Notes under the pieces: model-generated
The model's database searches: none
What the model was told of the DNA's origin: nothing
What the model saw: the letters and a program-made list of their open reading frames with translations, nothing else
Shown: one piece after another, positions 49,412-58,510 of the stretch
How positions within the stretch are numbered: position 1 is the stretch's first letter
Layout of the letters: the number at the start of each line of letters is the position of its first letter
Made by a program: the position numbers and the translations under genes
Assembly (NCBI GenBank): GCA_002762785.1
Contig: PCXY01000005.1
Location: 456,849-520,848 of the forward strand
DNA from: Candidatus Woesearchaeota archaeon CG10_big_fil_rev_8_21_14_0_10_45_16
GTDB taxonomy: Archaea > Nanobdellota > Nanobdellia > Woesearchaeales > GW2011-AR9
Direction of reading: 5' to 3'
Length of the DNA stretch: 64,000 bases

Positions 49412-50088
49412 AATACGCAATAAAGAAACGGGTCTTCAAAGCTTATCCTAAACTGCAGATAGGCTTCATCGTCGTCCAGAATATGGATAACAAGAAGCAT
49501 TACAAACATGCCAAGCACCTGGTGCAGGACGCTTCAGCGTATCTTAGGTTGACGTTTAACCGTGAGACCTTACAGAACCATTACCTTCTCAAACCGTGGT
49601 CGGTCGCCCGGGAGGATCTCGGAAAAAAGGCCAGGCATTATCATACTTCGGTAGAAAGATTATTGTCACGGTCGCTTAACCGCCAGAGCATCCATGCGCC
49701 AGATGTCCTTACCAATATTATCCAGTTCCAATCGTTGAAATATATCGTGCCGATGAGCGCTGACAACCTGGAAAAGATCGACAAGGAGATCAGCTACGAT
49801 CTTGCTAGCGGTAAGGAACGCCGTTCTATCCTTAAAAGTTTGCACAAAGACGATATCTATCACAAGGATCGTTCCGGCATCCTGGGAGCAAGTCTTGATC
49901 ATTGGCGGAACAGGAAACTGAAACTTAAGCCGTCTTCTTCATCAGCCGTTGTCCACGTGGTAGCTCTTCCTCCAGTAAACAGGAAACAGCTGCAGCAGAT
50001 CCTGAAGGAGACGGAAGAACTGATCCATGCTTTCTGCGGCGGTAAGACCAAGACGTTCATCTTGAACAAAAGTAAAAGTTCTGCTTAG
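49408..50088 (+). CDS. B3/B4 tRNA-binding domain protein (COG3382-like)
   Basis: The 226-residue protein resembles the stand-alone B3/B4 domain of the phenylalanyl-tRNA synthetase beta chain: FKAYPKLQIGFIVVQNMDN, KKARHYHTSVERLLSR and SLKYIVPMSADNLEKIDKEI. Such solo proteins may edit mischarged tRNA or bind nucleic acid. The start overlaps the preceding gene by 4 bp (ATGA), so they are co-translated. The stop overlaps the convergent pyrBI stop. Confidence 0.75.
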   Translation: MKYAIKKRVFKAYPKLQIGFIVVQNMDNKKHYKHAKHLVQDASAYLRLTFNRETLQNHYLLKPWSVAREDLGKKARHYHTSVERLLSRSLNRQSIHAPDVLTNIIQFQSLKYIVPMSADNLEKIDKEISYDLASGKERRSILKSLHKDDIYHKDRSGILGASLDHWRNRKLKLKPSSSSAVVHVVALPPVNRKQLQQILKETEELIHAFCGGKTKTFILNKSKSSA

Positions 50089-51548
50089 ACAAACTCGATC
50101 TGTTCTCTTTTCAGCGTCTTTTCGCAGTAATGGCATCTTAGCAATAAAGGTGACTGTGATTCGACGTGGAACTTGCTGACAGCCTGTTCATGATGTTCGG
50201 GCCGGCTGATGCAGTTGATGTTGCGGCAGATCACCAGCCCTTCCAGGCAGGACGGCAGGACCACTCTTCCTTTCTTGGTGACGTCCTGGTTCTCGATGAT
50301 GTTTATCGTCGCCCTTTCGGAGACGAGATAGACTTTCCACAGCTGTTTTGGTTCTAAAGTGATGTTATGGATGGCTAGCACGTCTTTGCGTCCGTACTTG
50401 CTGCTCTTGATATTCAAAGCTGGAACGATCTCTACCTGTTTTAGGTTTTCCAAAGCCAGGAGGTGGTAGACCGTCAGTCCTCTTCCTTGCTCGATATGGT
50501 CGATCAGGATACCGTCGTCTAACCGATAAAGAAGCCTTTCTCCTTTCTTGCTCCCATGTTCTATCGGTAGATCCTGCCAGAGCTGGCTGCCGTTGCTTTC
50601 AGGAAGGTCTTTTTTCTTGCTTTCCAGAAGCAGCTTGTTGATCACTACCTGACGGATAAACATGCCGTTCCTGGCCTGCTCAAAATAAAGAGCATGATCG
50701 GTGTTGTCGACATCTAAAGATATTTCTAGCTGTTCCTTTACCCTTGGCAGCGGATGCATCAGTTTCAGATCTGCTCTGCCCTGAGCCAGCAGCTGCGGCG
50801 TTATCCGGTACGTTCCTTGCACCTTCTGATACTCGTATTCGCCTTCCGGTCCCCGTGGGAAACGTTCTCGCTGGATACGGGTCATGTAGAGGATGTCAGC
50901 TGAAAGGGCTTCATGGATATTTTCAGTAATTGTCACCCGGCCGCCTTTCTTGACGAAGTTATCGATAAAATGCTGTGGCATCTGCAGGCTGGGCGGAGCG
51001 ACCAAGACAACTTCCACGTAATTGTAGAAGCTTAACCCTTGTAATAGTGAGTGGACGGTGCGACCGTACTTAAGGTCGCCGACCAAGGCAATCTTGAGAT
51101 TGTCGATATGGCCTTTGGCTTCTTTGATAGTCATGAGATCTAATAAAGTCTGGGTAGGGTGGCTGTTTGCTCCGTCACCGGCATTGATCACCGGGATCGG
51201 TAGAAGATCTGCCACGTACCTGGCAGCTCCATCCAGGTTATGTCTGATCACCACCAGGTCGGTGCCGTATCCTGCATACATCCTGACAGTATCGGCTAAT
51301 GGTTCGCCTTTCTTGACGGATGTCCCTTCGATACCAGAGAAGCCGATGATCTTCATCCCCAAACGTTGGGCGGCCATGCCGTGGCTCTCTCTGGTTCGGG
51401 TAGAGTTTTCAAAGAACAAAGAAGCCATGACTTTTCCCTGAGCTTTATTTTCTAGGAAGGTATTATCTTGTTTCAAGTTGATGGCGGTCGTGATGATCTT
51501 GTCGATCTCCTCGCGATCGAGGTCCCGCACAGAAATGATGTCAGACAT
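50085..51548 (-). CDS. pyrBI: aspartate carbamoyltransferase, catalytic-regulatory fusion
   Basis: The 487-residue protein joins both ATCase chains. Residues 1-305 are PyrB with carbamoyl-phosphate loop ENSTRTRESHG (usual form EPSTRTR), 80s loop SVKKGEPLADT, NSHPTQTLLDL and LMHPLPRVKE. Residues 340-487 are PyrI with a zinc site CRNINC ... CHYC. It makes carbamoyl-aspartate for pyrimidine synthesis. Fusion holds the two chains in equal amounts; such fusions are known in a few other lineages. The start lies 26 nt from a TTTAAAAA box (51573-51580). Confidence 0.94.
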   Translation of the reverse strand: MSDIISVRDLDREEIDKIITTAINLKQDNTFLENKAQGKVMASLFFENSTRTRESHGMAAQRLGMKIIGFSGIEGTSVKKGEPLADTVRMYAGYGTDLVVIRHNLDGAARYVADLLPIPVINAGDGANSHPTQTLLDLMTIKEAKGHIDNLKIALVGDLKYGRTVHSLLQGLSFYNYVEVVLVAPPSLQMPQHFIDNFVKKGGRVTITENIHEALSADILYMTRIQRERFPRGPEGEYEYQKVQGTYRITPQLLAQGRADLKLMHPLPRVKEQLEISLDVDNTDHALYFEQARNGMFIRQVVINKLLLESKKKDLPESNGSQLWQDLPIEHGSKKGERLLYRLDDGILIDHIEQGRGLTVYHLLALENLKQVEIVPALNIKSSKYGRKDVLAIHNITLEPKQLWKVYLVSERATINIIENQDVTKKGRVVLPSCLEGLVICRNINCISRPEHHEQAVSKFHVESQSPLLLRCHYCEKTLKREQIEFV

Positions 51549-51647
51549 TAAAATACTAACAGCACGGCGGATGTTTAAAAAGATTTCCAGTGATGAGGAT
51601 ATAGGTTCTGAGAAAAGTATTTAAAGAAAAAAGCATACATGTTCGTC

Positions 51648-52298
51648 ATGTGGGTCGCCAAGATTAGATTAAGACATGATTGTATCATTGGAAATCGTTG
51701 TAGAAAATTCAATATAATGATGCAATCTTTAGATCTTAATGAAGAAAAGAAAAATGGCAAGGTTTTGACTTCTTCCATTCACCAATTAATTGGAGATGAT
51801 AGGAATATTCAGAGATTTGTTAGCGATTTAAAGAAAGATGAGAGAACCGAATTTGTAGAATTTAATGGTCAAACATTATTTTTAGTTGAGACTGCAAAGA
51901 AAAAGCCTGCTTCTGAATTTTCAAAGAAGATGTTTTTTGTTAAACCAATGGTGCTTGATACTAATGGCTATGAACATTGGGAAATTGCTTCTCATAAAAA
52001 AGAAATATTAATGGATTTTATTAAGAGGGTAAAACCGTTGGTTGATGAGTTTGAATTGTTAAGTTTGAAAGATACTTCTCTTCAAAATGTTTATTTTCCT
52101 AAGGTTATGCCTAAACTAACTGCACTACAAAAGAAAGCGTTGGAATTGGCAATTAAAGAGGGGTATTATGAAACTCCAAAGAAAACAAATCTTAGAGCAT
52201 TAGCAAAATTAAGTAAAGTTTCTTTGGCTACATATCAAAAACATCTTCAAAAAGCAGAATCAAAGATAATTCCGGACATTCTCTCTTTCTTGAAATAG
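51648..52298 (+). CDS. HTH_10 (Bat-like) transcriptional regulator
   Basis: The 216-residue protein has an N-terminal sensor-like region (MWVAKIRLRHDCIIGNR) and a C-terminal HTH_10 domain (about 160-216: LTALQKKALELAIKEGYYET, LSKVSLATYQKHLQKAE) as in the haloarchaeal Bat family. The signal is unknown. The ATG at 51648 is exactly 26 nt from the TATTTAAA centre, so the in-frame ATG at 51639 is rejected. Composition is strongly AT-rich (about one third GC in a sampled line). Confidence 0.85.
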   Translation: MWVAKIRLRHDCIIGNRCRKFNIMMQSLDLNEEKKNGKVLTSSIHQLIGDDRNIQRFVSDLKKDERTEFVEFNGQTLFLVETAKKKPASEFSKKMFFVKPMVLDTNGYEHWEIASHKKEILMDFIKRVKPLVDEFELLSLKDTSLQNVYFPKVMPKLTALQKKALELAIKEGYYETPKKTNLRALAKLSKVSLATYQKHLQKAESKIIPDILSFLK

Positions 52299-52357
52299 GC
52301 GTACATGTTCGCTATAAAGTCTAAATAGGCTTAGGTTTAAATTCAAATGTTTTTTGA

Positions 52358-52954
52358 ATGACACCGGAAAAATTAGAAAAACTAGCAGAAGAAGGTTATG
52401 ATCTTAGCGAAGCTAGTCAATTTGACTGGCCTTATTTTAATGGAATCGGTGAAAGTATCAGGAAAATGATTAATAACATTAACCAGGGTAGTGAAAAAGG
52501 ATTGGTTTTCTTCCCTGGCGAAAGGGGTTGTTATGTGGTTCCAACCGAAAGACCTTATACTAGTTTATCTGTGAGAAAAAAGGGCCTCATTCTTGCACCA
52601 AGTAAAGATACCTATGTTCCATGTGCTGGAACTGCAGGATTACTGGTTTATTCATCAGAAGATCAAAGCCGAAGAGAACATATACGTGTTGAGTTTCCGT
52701 TCAGAAATACAGAAGTATGGGTTGTTGAATCTGCTAGGGGTGTTGAAATCATGCTATTTGACGACGTCGATGCAGATACTATTTCTCGTGAAGCAAAATT
52801 TTATAGGGTATATGATGCAGATATTTATCAACAATTTCGAGACCTTATACATGAATTAAAACAGAAAGGGCCAAAAAGATATATTCATTTCAAAACATTA
52901 AGCCAAGAACCAGTCTTTTATTTGCCACACGCAAAACCGATTGTCCCTAGGTAG
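52358..52954 (+). CDS. hypothetical protein in AT-rich block
   Basis: The 198-residue soluble protein has an N-terminal acidic helix and a beta-rich core (GLVFFPGERGCYVVPTERPY and YVPCAGTAGLLVYSS). No family is recognised. It follows the HTH_10 regulator by 59 bp, shares its AT-rich composition and may be its target. TTTAAAT-type boxes lie upstream. Confidence 0.62.
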   Translation: MTPEKLEKLAEEGYDLSEASQFDWPYFNGIGESIRKMINNINQGSEKGLVFFPGERGCYVVPTERPYTSLSVRKKGLILAPSKDTYVPCAGTAGLLVYSSEDQSRREHIRVEFPFRNTEVWVVESARGVEIMLFDDVDADTISREAKFYRVYDADIYQQFRDLIHELKQKGPKRYIHFKTLSQEPVFYLPHAKPIVPR

Positions 52955-53007
52955 ATTACTGTCTATCCCTACAAACGCTTATATACTACAAACGATTCTT
53001 TCGTCCC

Positions 53008-53196
53008 ATGAGAACTTCCTGGCTTGTCGGTTCGTTGATAACGTTCATCATAGGTTTCATCCTGACCATAACCATCGTCGGCGCAGTATTAGGCATCCCG
53101 TTATTGTCATTAAGTATCATCATCCTGATCATCGGCCTGTTCCTGCCGGCGCAGAAGAAAGTTCATATCCACCATCATCACCATCCTAAGAAATGA
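53008..53196 (+). CDS. small two-helix membrane protein with poly-His tail
   Basis: The 62-residue protein has two membrane helices (about 5-27 and 31-46) joined by a tight GIP turn, and ends VHIHHHHHPKK. The natural histidine run could bind Ni, Cu or Zn. The ATG is exactly 26 nt from the TATA centre (52979-52985), so the gene is probably real despite its size. Confidence 0.65.
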   Translation: MRTSWLVGSLITFIIGFILTITIVGAVLGIPLLSLSIIILIIGLFLPAQKKVHIHHHHHPKK

Positions 53197-53230
53197 TAAC
53201 GTTAATATACTCTTTCTTCTTCATCAGCAT

Positions 53231-53665
53231 ATGCGCAAGATACTGCTGCTGATCGTCATCATACTATTAGGTTTCTATCTATTCTCTGATCCTGTTCCGG
53301 ATCATTATCAGATCATCAAGCAGACCGGCATCAGCAGCCAAGGTTCATCGACAGGGGCCTGGTTTACGGCCACCGTCACTTATGAACTCCAGGATGGAGC
53401 GATAATCTCTGCTTCAGCATCTTCTTTTAACGGCAACGTTTCAGGCGAACGGACCTGTGAGCACCAATATGTCGACGACTGCTGGAACACTTGTGATGGT
53501 GAGAAAGCCTGCGGCCTTTTCCCGATGGAGACGTACGAAGAGCTGATAGAAAAAGCTGGTTTCCATCTGCCGTATGTCTGCGGTGGAGAAACCTGTTTCA
53601 GAGGCAGACGGCTGGTCTCTCTCAAAGAAGGGGATGAGAGTTGGGAAGTGATGGTGCTGAAGTAA
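53231..53665 (+). CDS. exported Cys-rich protein, unknown
   Basis: The 144-residue protein has a signal or anchor helix (3-18) and an external domain with six or more Cys (CEHQYVDDCWNTCDGEKACG; YVCGGETCF), likely in disulfides. The ATG is 26 nt from a TTAATATA box (53201-53208). No family is recognised. Confidence 0.65.
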   Translation: MRKILLLIVIILLGFYLFSDPVPDHYQIIKQTGISSQGSSTGAWFTATVTYELQDGAIISASASSFNGNVSGERTCEHQYVDDCWNTCDGEKACGLFPMETYEELIEKAGFHLPYVCGGETCFRGRRLVSLKEGDESWEVMVLK

Positions 53666-53714
53666 CTCCAAATTCCCCATAACCTATATAAATGACCTTC
53701 TTCTGTAATATCTT

Positions 53715-55415
53715 ATGGATTTTAAGCAAGAGATTATCAGCCTTCTCAGCAAGAAGATCGAGCTTCCGGAAGAAAAGCTCCAGCAACTGTTAACGGTTCC
53801 GCCGGACTCTAAACTTGGCGATTTCGCCTTTCCTTGTTTTTCCCTAGGCAAGAATCCGAAAGAGGCGGCAGAAAAATTAAAAGAGAAGATCGAGCTGCCA
53901 GAATATGTCACTAAGATAGAAGTCGCCGGCCCGTATCTTAACTTTTTCCTCAACCCTTCTTCTTTAGCGGAAGCAACTTTAACAAGCATCTATAAGCAGG
54001 CTAAGACCTATGGGGGGAATCAGGCAAAAGGCAAGCGCATCGTCATCGAGTACTGCGGGCCGAACACCAACAAGCCGCTGCATCTCGGTCATCTGCGGAA
54101 CATGGCCCTTGGCAATGCCGTCTGCCGTATCTTATCATTTTACGGCCACACGGTCATCCCTGTCAATATCATCAACGACCGCGGTGTCCATATCTGCCAG
54201 TCGATGCTGGCCTATCAGAGATGGGGCGGCAACAAAGAGCCTGACAAGAAGGGCGATCATTTTGTCGGCGATTATTATGTGATGTTTTCTAAAGCGGCCA
54301 AAGAAGACCCTGCTTTGCAGGAAGAAGCTCAGGAACTGCTGGTTAAGTGGGAGAATAATGATCCAGAAACAAGAAAACTGTGGCAGCAGATGAACAGTTA
54401 TGTCCTCAATGGTTTTTCAGAGACCTATAAACGGTTCGGCATCAAGTTCGACAAAGAGTATTTTGAATCGCAGTATTACTCCAAAGGTAAGGAGATGGTC
54501 ATGGAAGGTCTGGAGCAAGGCATCTTCCAGAAAGACGCGCAAGGGTCGATCATCGCCCCGTTGGAAGACCAGAAACTCCCCGATAAGATATTACTACGGG
54601 CTAACGGCACTTCTATCTACATCACTCAGGACATGTATCTAGCGGACATGAGGTACGCCGATTTTAAGTACAGCCAGATGATCTATGTCGTCGCTTCCGA
54701 ACAGCGTCTTCATTTCCAGCAGTTGTTCGCTATCCTAAAGAAACTTCGCAAGCCGTACGCGGAAAATATGTATCATCTCAGCTACGGCCTGGTGCATCTG
54801 CCGTCAGGAAGGATGAAGTCGCGGGAAGGCACGGTCGTTGATGCTGATGATGTCATGGATGAGACGTCTGCTTTGGCCAAAGAAGAAATATTGAAAAGAC
54901 ATGAAGGTATCGAAGAGAGCGAATGTTTGCAGCGCGCTGAAGCGATCTCACTAGCTGCCATCAAATTTTTCATGACCCGCACCGATCCGATAAAAGATAT
55001 CGTCTTCAATCCGGAGGAGTCTCTTAGTTTTGAAGGCGAGACCGGACCATATGTACAATATGCCCATGCCCGGATCTGTTCCATCCTGCGGAAAGCGCAG
55101 AGCGATCATCAGCAGTCGGTCGTCTTGACTGTCAATTTTTCACTTTTTACCTTAGAAGAAGAACAGAAACTGCTGAAATTGTTGGCCTCTTTCCCTGAGA
55201 TCGTCGAAAAATCAGCTTCTTCCTGCAAGCCGCACCATCTGGCCAATTATCTGGTGGCATTAGCGCAATCGTTCAATGAGTTTTACCATAAATGTCCGGT
55301 CCTTTCTGATATGAAAAACCAGACCAAAGCTCGCTTGCTGCTGGTGGATTCTACCAGGCAGGTCCTGGAGAACGGTCTGGGTCTTCTGGGGATAACTGCT
55401 CCTGAAGAGATGTAA
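53715..55415 (+). CDS. argS: arginyl-tRNA synthetase
   Basis: The 566-residue class I enzyme has the N-terminal additional domain (about 1-90), the HIGH equivalent NTNKPLHLGHLRN, the KMSKS equivalent GRMKSREGT, YAHARICSILR and an all-helical DALR anticodon domain at the C-terminus. The ATG is exactly 26 nt from the TATATAAA centre (53685-53692). It is followed at 1 bp by a Cys-rich protein and then CutA. Confidence 0.95.
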   Translation: MDFKQEIISLLSKKIELPEEKLQQLLTVPPDSKLGDFAFPCFSLGKNPKEAAEKLKEKIELPEYVTKIEVAGPYLNFFLNPSSLAEATLTSIYKQAKTYGGNQAKGKRIVIEYCGPNTNKPLHLGHLRNMALGNAVCRILSFYGHTVIPVNIINDRGVHICQSMLAYQRWGGNKEPDKKGDHFVGDYYVMFSKAAKEDPALQEEAQELLVKWENNDPETRKLWQQMNSYVLNGFSETYKRFGIKFDKEYFESQYYSKGKEMVMEGLEQGIFQKDAQGSIIAPLEDQKLPDKILLRANGTSIYITQDMYLADMRYADFKYSQMIYVVASEQRLHFQQLFAILKKLRKPYAENMYHLSYGLVHLPSGRMKSREGTVVDADDVMDETSALAKEEILKRHEGIEESECLQRAEAISLAAIKFFMTRTDPIKDIVFNPEESLSFEGETGPYVQYAHARICSILRKAQSDHQQSVVLTVNFSLFTLEEEQKLLKLLASFPEIVEKSASSCKPHHLANYLVALAQSFNEFYHKCPVLSDMKNQTKARLLLVDSTRQVLENGLGLLGITAPEEM

Positions 55416-55416
55416 G

Positions 55417-55857
55417 ATGGTCTTTTCTCCTTTATGTCAACTGAACGGCGGCTGCATGGGCTGCTGCGGCCATGATTTTATCTCTAAAGAGAAGACAAAA
55501 GAGGCTATCGACAAAAATACTGAAGAGTTTGCTCTTATTCCAGAGAAAGATGAAAGGTCATTGTTAACTTTCCGCGATCGGGCTTATACGAGCGACCTTC
55601 GAGACGGCGTCTGCCGCAACCTTATCAAGAAAGACGGCTGCTTTCTCTGTCCATTGCATCCGGCCTTGAACAAGAAAGATCTGCGTATCGGCCATTGCGA
55701 CGTTAACTTTCTTTGCGATACGGCTAAGAAGTTTGCCGATTGGGATGAAAAAAAGCAGCAGCGATTCACCTTTTTTATCGAAAGCAGGAAGCTGGACAAC
55801 ATCTCTTATTCGATGCAGATGTCTTCCGGTTCATTATTGGCGGAGTTCACACGATGA
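55417..55857 (+). CDS. Cys-rich metal-binding protein, unknown
   Basis: The 146-residue protein has clusters CQLNGGCMGCCGHDF (about 7-21) and CRNLIKKDGCFLCPLHPALN plus GHCDVNFLC (about 67-102), suggesting zinc or iron-sulfur binding like YkgJ-type proteins, though the spacing does not match exactly. It starts right after argS and overlaps cutA by 4 bp. Confidence 0.68.
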   Translation: MVFSPLCQLNGGCMGCCGHDFISKEKTKEAIDKNTEEFALIPEKDERSLLTFRDRAYTSDLRDGVCRNLIKKDGCFLCPLHPALNKKDLRIGHCDVNFLCDTAKKFADWDEKKQQRFTFFIESRKLDNISYSMQMSSGSLLAEFTR

Positions 55858-56177
55858 TGTTTGTCTACACAACTTTATCCACGGAACAGGAAGCGAAGCG
55901 GATCAGTACAGTTCTTATCGAAAAGAAGCTCATCGCCTGTGCCAACCTCTTTCCCATACAGAGCATCTACGCTTGGGAAGGGTCTGTCAAGGAAGAACCA
56001 GAGTATGTTGTCTTGATGAAGACCACTTCTGAGAGAGCCGAAGACGCTAAAGCAGAATTGGAGAAGATCCATCCTTATGAAGTTCCGTGCATCTGTCTCA
56101 TCCCAGCTGATTCCACGAAACCCTTTGCGGGTTGGCTTCTTCAGGCGACGGCTCATACGAGAACATCAGATAGATGA
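55854..56177 (+). CDS. cutA: CutA-like divalent-cation tolerance protein
   Basis: The 107-residue protein has the CutA core: VYTTLSTEQEAKRIS, KLIACANLFPIQSIYAWEG, VVLMKTTSERAEDAKAEL and IHPYEVPCICLIP. CutA forms trimers and is linked to copper and other divalent-cation tolerance, with a poorly defined mechanism. The last 80 bp overlap the 3' end of the convergent membrane-protein gene. Confidence 0.9.
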   Translation: MMFVYTTLSTEQEAKRISTVLIEKKLIACANLFPIQSIYAWEGSVKEEPEYVVLMKTTSERAEDAKAELEKIHPYEVPCICLIPADSTKPFAGWLLQATAHTRTSDR

Positions 56178-56529
56178 TGAAATAGATCTCGAAGATGGAC
56201 AAAGCCACGCTGGCCAGCAGAAGATAGAACCCAGCGCTTTCTAAAACGTTAAAAGTCCCCAGGATCAATCCGAGAGCAAAGAACAATAAGACACTGATCA
56301 CATAATAAACCGGCAGGACCAGGAGCATGCCGGGGGCGCTTCCCCGGACGAAATAGGTCACGGTGACGATATTATACGCAAAAAATAGGAAAGTGACCAA
56401 AGCCAGGATACCTTCTCCGTAGGGGATGGATATCTCAAGGTAGCCCAAAACGTCGTTAGTCACATTGATGATGACAAACAACAGGGCCAGGAGAACATAG
56501 GCCTGGACATATCCCCTTTTTATATTCAT
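56098..56529 (-). CDS. four-helix membrane protein, unknown
   Basis: The 143-residue protein has four membrane helices (about 8-28, 38-58, 68-90 and 100-125) and a polar tail. The ATG at 56529 is exactly 26 nt from an ATATAAA box (56551-56558); a longer frame upstream would run through that promoter. No family is recognised. Confidence 0.7.
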   Translation of the reverse strand: MNIKRGYVQAYVLLALLFVIINVTNDVLGYLEISIPYGEGILALVTFLFFAYNIVTVTYFVRGSAPGMLLVLPVYYVISVLLFFALGLILGTFNVLESAGFYLLLASVALSIFEIYFIIYLMFSYEPSPEEANPQRVSWNQLG

Positions 56530-56635
56530 GTTGAAAGTATCTATTCTGGAATTTATATGTCTTTTTGTTATCGGGCCGTAAGACTCTTCAGAAACACCGT
56601 TATATTTATAAATAGGCCATTGTATCAGCCTATCC

Positions 56636-57151
56636 ATGGCACGAATACGCAAGAATTCCGCATACCAGAACCTGGAAAGACCGTACACTCGGATCAGTAA
56701 GTATACTAAGAAAAACTATGTCCGCGGCGGCTTTCCTAACATGAAAGTCATCAAGTTTGACATGGGAACACCTCAAAAACAGTTTGACACGACTCTTCAG
56801 CTGACTTCCGGGAGAGCCATGAACATCCGTCACAATTCTATCGAAGCAGCCAGGATGACTTCCAACAGGTTGCTGGAAAAGTCTATCGGTAAGGAATACC
56901 ATCTTCGTATCAAGATCTATCCGTTCCATGTCCTAAGGGAAAACCCTCTGGCTTCCGGAGCAGGAGCAGACAGGATGAGCACCGGTATGAAGAAATCATA
57001 TGGTAAGTCTATCGGCTGCGCTGCCAGAGTAAGAGATGGTCAGGCTCTGATGGAACTGAAAGTCAACAGTGCTAACCTAAAGGTTGCCCGTGAAGCATTG
57101 GCTCGAGCGGCTAAAAAATTTCCGTGCACTTGTAAAGTTCAGGTCTTGTAA
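56636..57151 (+). CDS. rpl10e: 50S ribosomal protein L10e (L16 family)
   Basis: The 171-residue protein has the L16/L10e core: NMKVIKFDMGTP, NIRHNSIEAARMTSNRLLEK, HLRIKIYPFHVLRENPLA, ADRMSTGMKKSYGK and AREALARAAKKFP. It binds near the peptidyl-transferase centre and helps position the A-site tRNA. The ATG is exactly 26 nt from a TTTATAAA box (56607-56614). Confidence 0.95.
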   Translation: MARIRKNSAYQNLERPYTRISKYTKKNYVRGGFPNMKVIKFDMGTPQKQFDTTLQLTSGRAMNIRHNSIEAARMTSNRLLEKSIGKEYHLRIKIYPFHVLRENPLASGAGADRMSTGMKKSYGKSIGCAARVRDGQALMELKVNSANLKVAREALARAAKKFPCTCKVQVL

Positions 57152-57195
57152 TTTTTGGCAAGTTTTATATATCATTTTTCTTTCCCTTCCAGTTG

Positions 57196-57873
57196 ATGTT
57201 TGGTTTTACAGAAAAAGAGGCGGCGGTGTTCAAAAGTCTTGACACTCCCTGGAAGATCCAGGAATATCTTAATAAGGTTCCGATCAATTTTGAGCTTGAT
57301 AGAGAGACCTCGTTGTCGCCGCGCAAGCTGCTGCAAGAAAATCGGGCTCATTGTATGGAAGGTGCGATGTTTGCTGCTGTCGCCTTACGTTTTCATGGGC
57401 ATCCGCCTTTGATAGTCGATCTGACAGCTACGGAAGATGATGACGACCACGTCATCGCCGTCTTTAAGCAGGATGGTCATTGGGGGGCTATCTCCAAGAC
57501 CAATCATGGTGTGCTGCGTTACCGCGAACCGATCTACCGCACCATCCGGGAGCTGGTCATGTCTTATTTTCATGAATACACCACCCCTGACGGGAAGAAA
57601 GTCCTTCGTTCATATTGTCTGCCGGTCAACCTGGCCCGTTTTGACAAGAGAGGCTGGATGACTGCCGAAGAAGATGTCTGGTACATTCCCGATTACCTGG
57701 TGGAAGTAGCCCATAAAGAGATCCTTTCTGATAATCAAATAAAAGCTCTTCGCAGAGCAGATTCTATCGAGAGAGAGGTCGGCAAGATCGTCGAGTGGAA
57801 GAAGCCGGAAGTAGAAGAAGTTGCTGCGATCGATGTTGCTGAAGGTATCGGGATAACAGTCGAGAACGATTAG
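57196..57873 (+). CDS. transglutaminase/papain-fold protein
   Basis: The 225-residue protein has a likely Cys-His pair typical of transglutaminase-like folds: AHCMEGAMFAAVAL (Cys about 53) and DDDHVIAVFKQDGHWG (His about 90), followed by SKTNHG. It may be a peptidase or a peptide-modifying enzyme. The ATG at 57196 is 28 nt from the TATATA centre (57164-57171); a TTG directly before it is in frame. Confidence 0.72.
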   Translation: MFGFTEKEAAVFKSLDTPWKIQEYLNKVPINFELDRETSLSPRKLLQENRAHCMEGAMFAAVALRFHGHPPLIVDLTATEDDDDHVIAVFKQDGHWGAISKTNHGVLRYREPIYRTIRELVMSYFHEYTTPDGKKVLRSYCLPVNLARFDKRGWMTAEEDVWYIPDYLVEVAHKEILSDNQIKALRRADSIEREVGKIVEWKKPEVEEVAAIDVAEGIGITVEND

Positions 57874-58475
57874 ATCTTTTTGAATCTTGGCACTTGTCTG
57901 CCGTCTATCGTAACATCTTCTTCAAAATCTTTCTTCGGCCTGATCCAGAGAGGATCTTTTCCAAATTCTGAATCATATAAGCCTTGGTAGATGACGTGTT
58001 CTTCTAAAGTTTCGGAATGTCTGGCAGTGCCGAGAACTTGGTAGTGATTGCCTTTGTAATGCTGGTATCTATCGATTGATCTGTTCAGGTCAAACCCGTC
58101 TTTGATAAGGTTGATGATCGGCTGGAACAAGGGCTGCGGAAGAGCATCCCAGGAGAACCACTTTATTCCCTCGCATTTATCCGGTTCTTTATTGGTTATA
58201 TCTCCTTCTTTATACTCAGCTGTGCAGAAGATAGTAAGATAATGTTTGTTTTCAAATATGTCGTTGGTGACAGAAGCGAAACGGATGTTTTGGATCGTGA
58301 TCCCGACTTCTTCTAAAGTTTCTCTTTTGGCGCAGTCTTCATAGGATTCACCAAATTCCAAGTGGCCGCCGGCCAGTCCCCAGGTGCCTTCCCCGTGCGC
58401 TCCTTTCCTTTTAAGCAGCAGGAACTTACCGTCTTTGATGATGAACACGCCTAATCCTACTTTTGGCCTTTCCAT
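57870..58475 (-). CDS. Nudix hydrolase fused to DUF1653 domain
   Basis: The 201-residue protein has a complete Nudix box (GGHLEFGESYEDCAKRETLE with the REXXEE glutamates, about 37-59) after VGLGVFIIKDGKFLLLKR, then a C-terminal DUF1653 domain (YQHYKGNHYQVLGTARHSET, YQGLYD, LWIRPKKDFEE). It probably hydrolyses a nucleoside diphosphate derivative. The start lies 26 nt from a TTTAAAT box (58497-58504). Confidence 0.9.
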   Translation of the reverse strand: MERPKVGLGVFIIKDGKFLLLKRKGAHGEGTWGLAGGHLEFGESYEDCAKRETLEEVGITIQNIRFASVTNDIFENKHYLTIFCTAEYKEGDITNKEPDKCEGIKWFSWDALPQPLFQPIINLIKDGFDLNRSIDRYQHYKGNHYQVLGTARHSETLEEHVIYQGLYDSEFGKDPLWIRPKKDFEEDVTIDGRQVPRFKKI

Positions 58476-58510
58476 GGGTTGCGGGAACAGAAAGAGGTTT
58501 AAATGTATTG

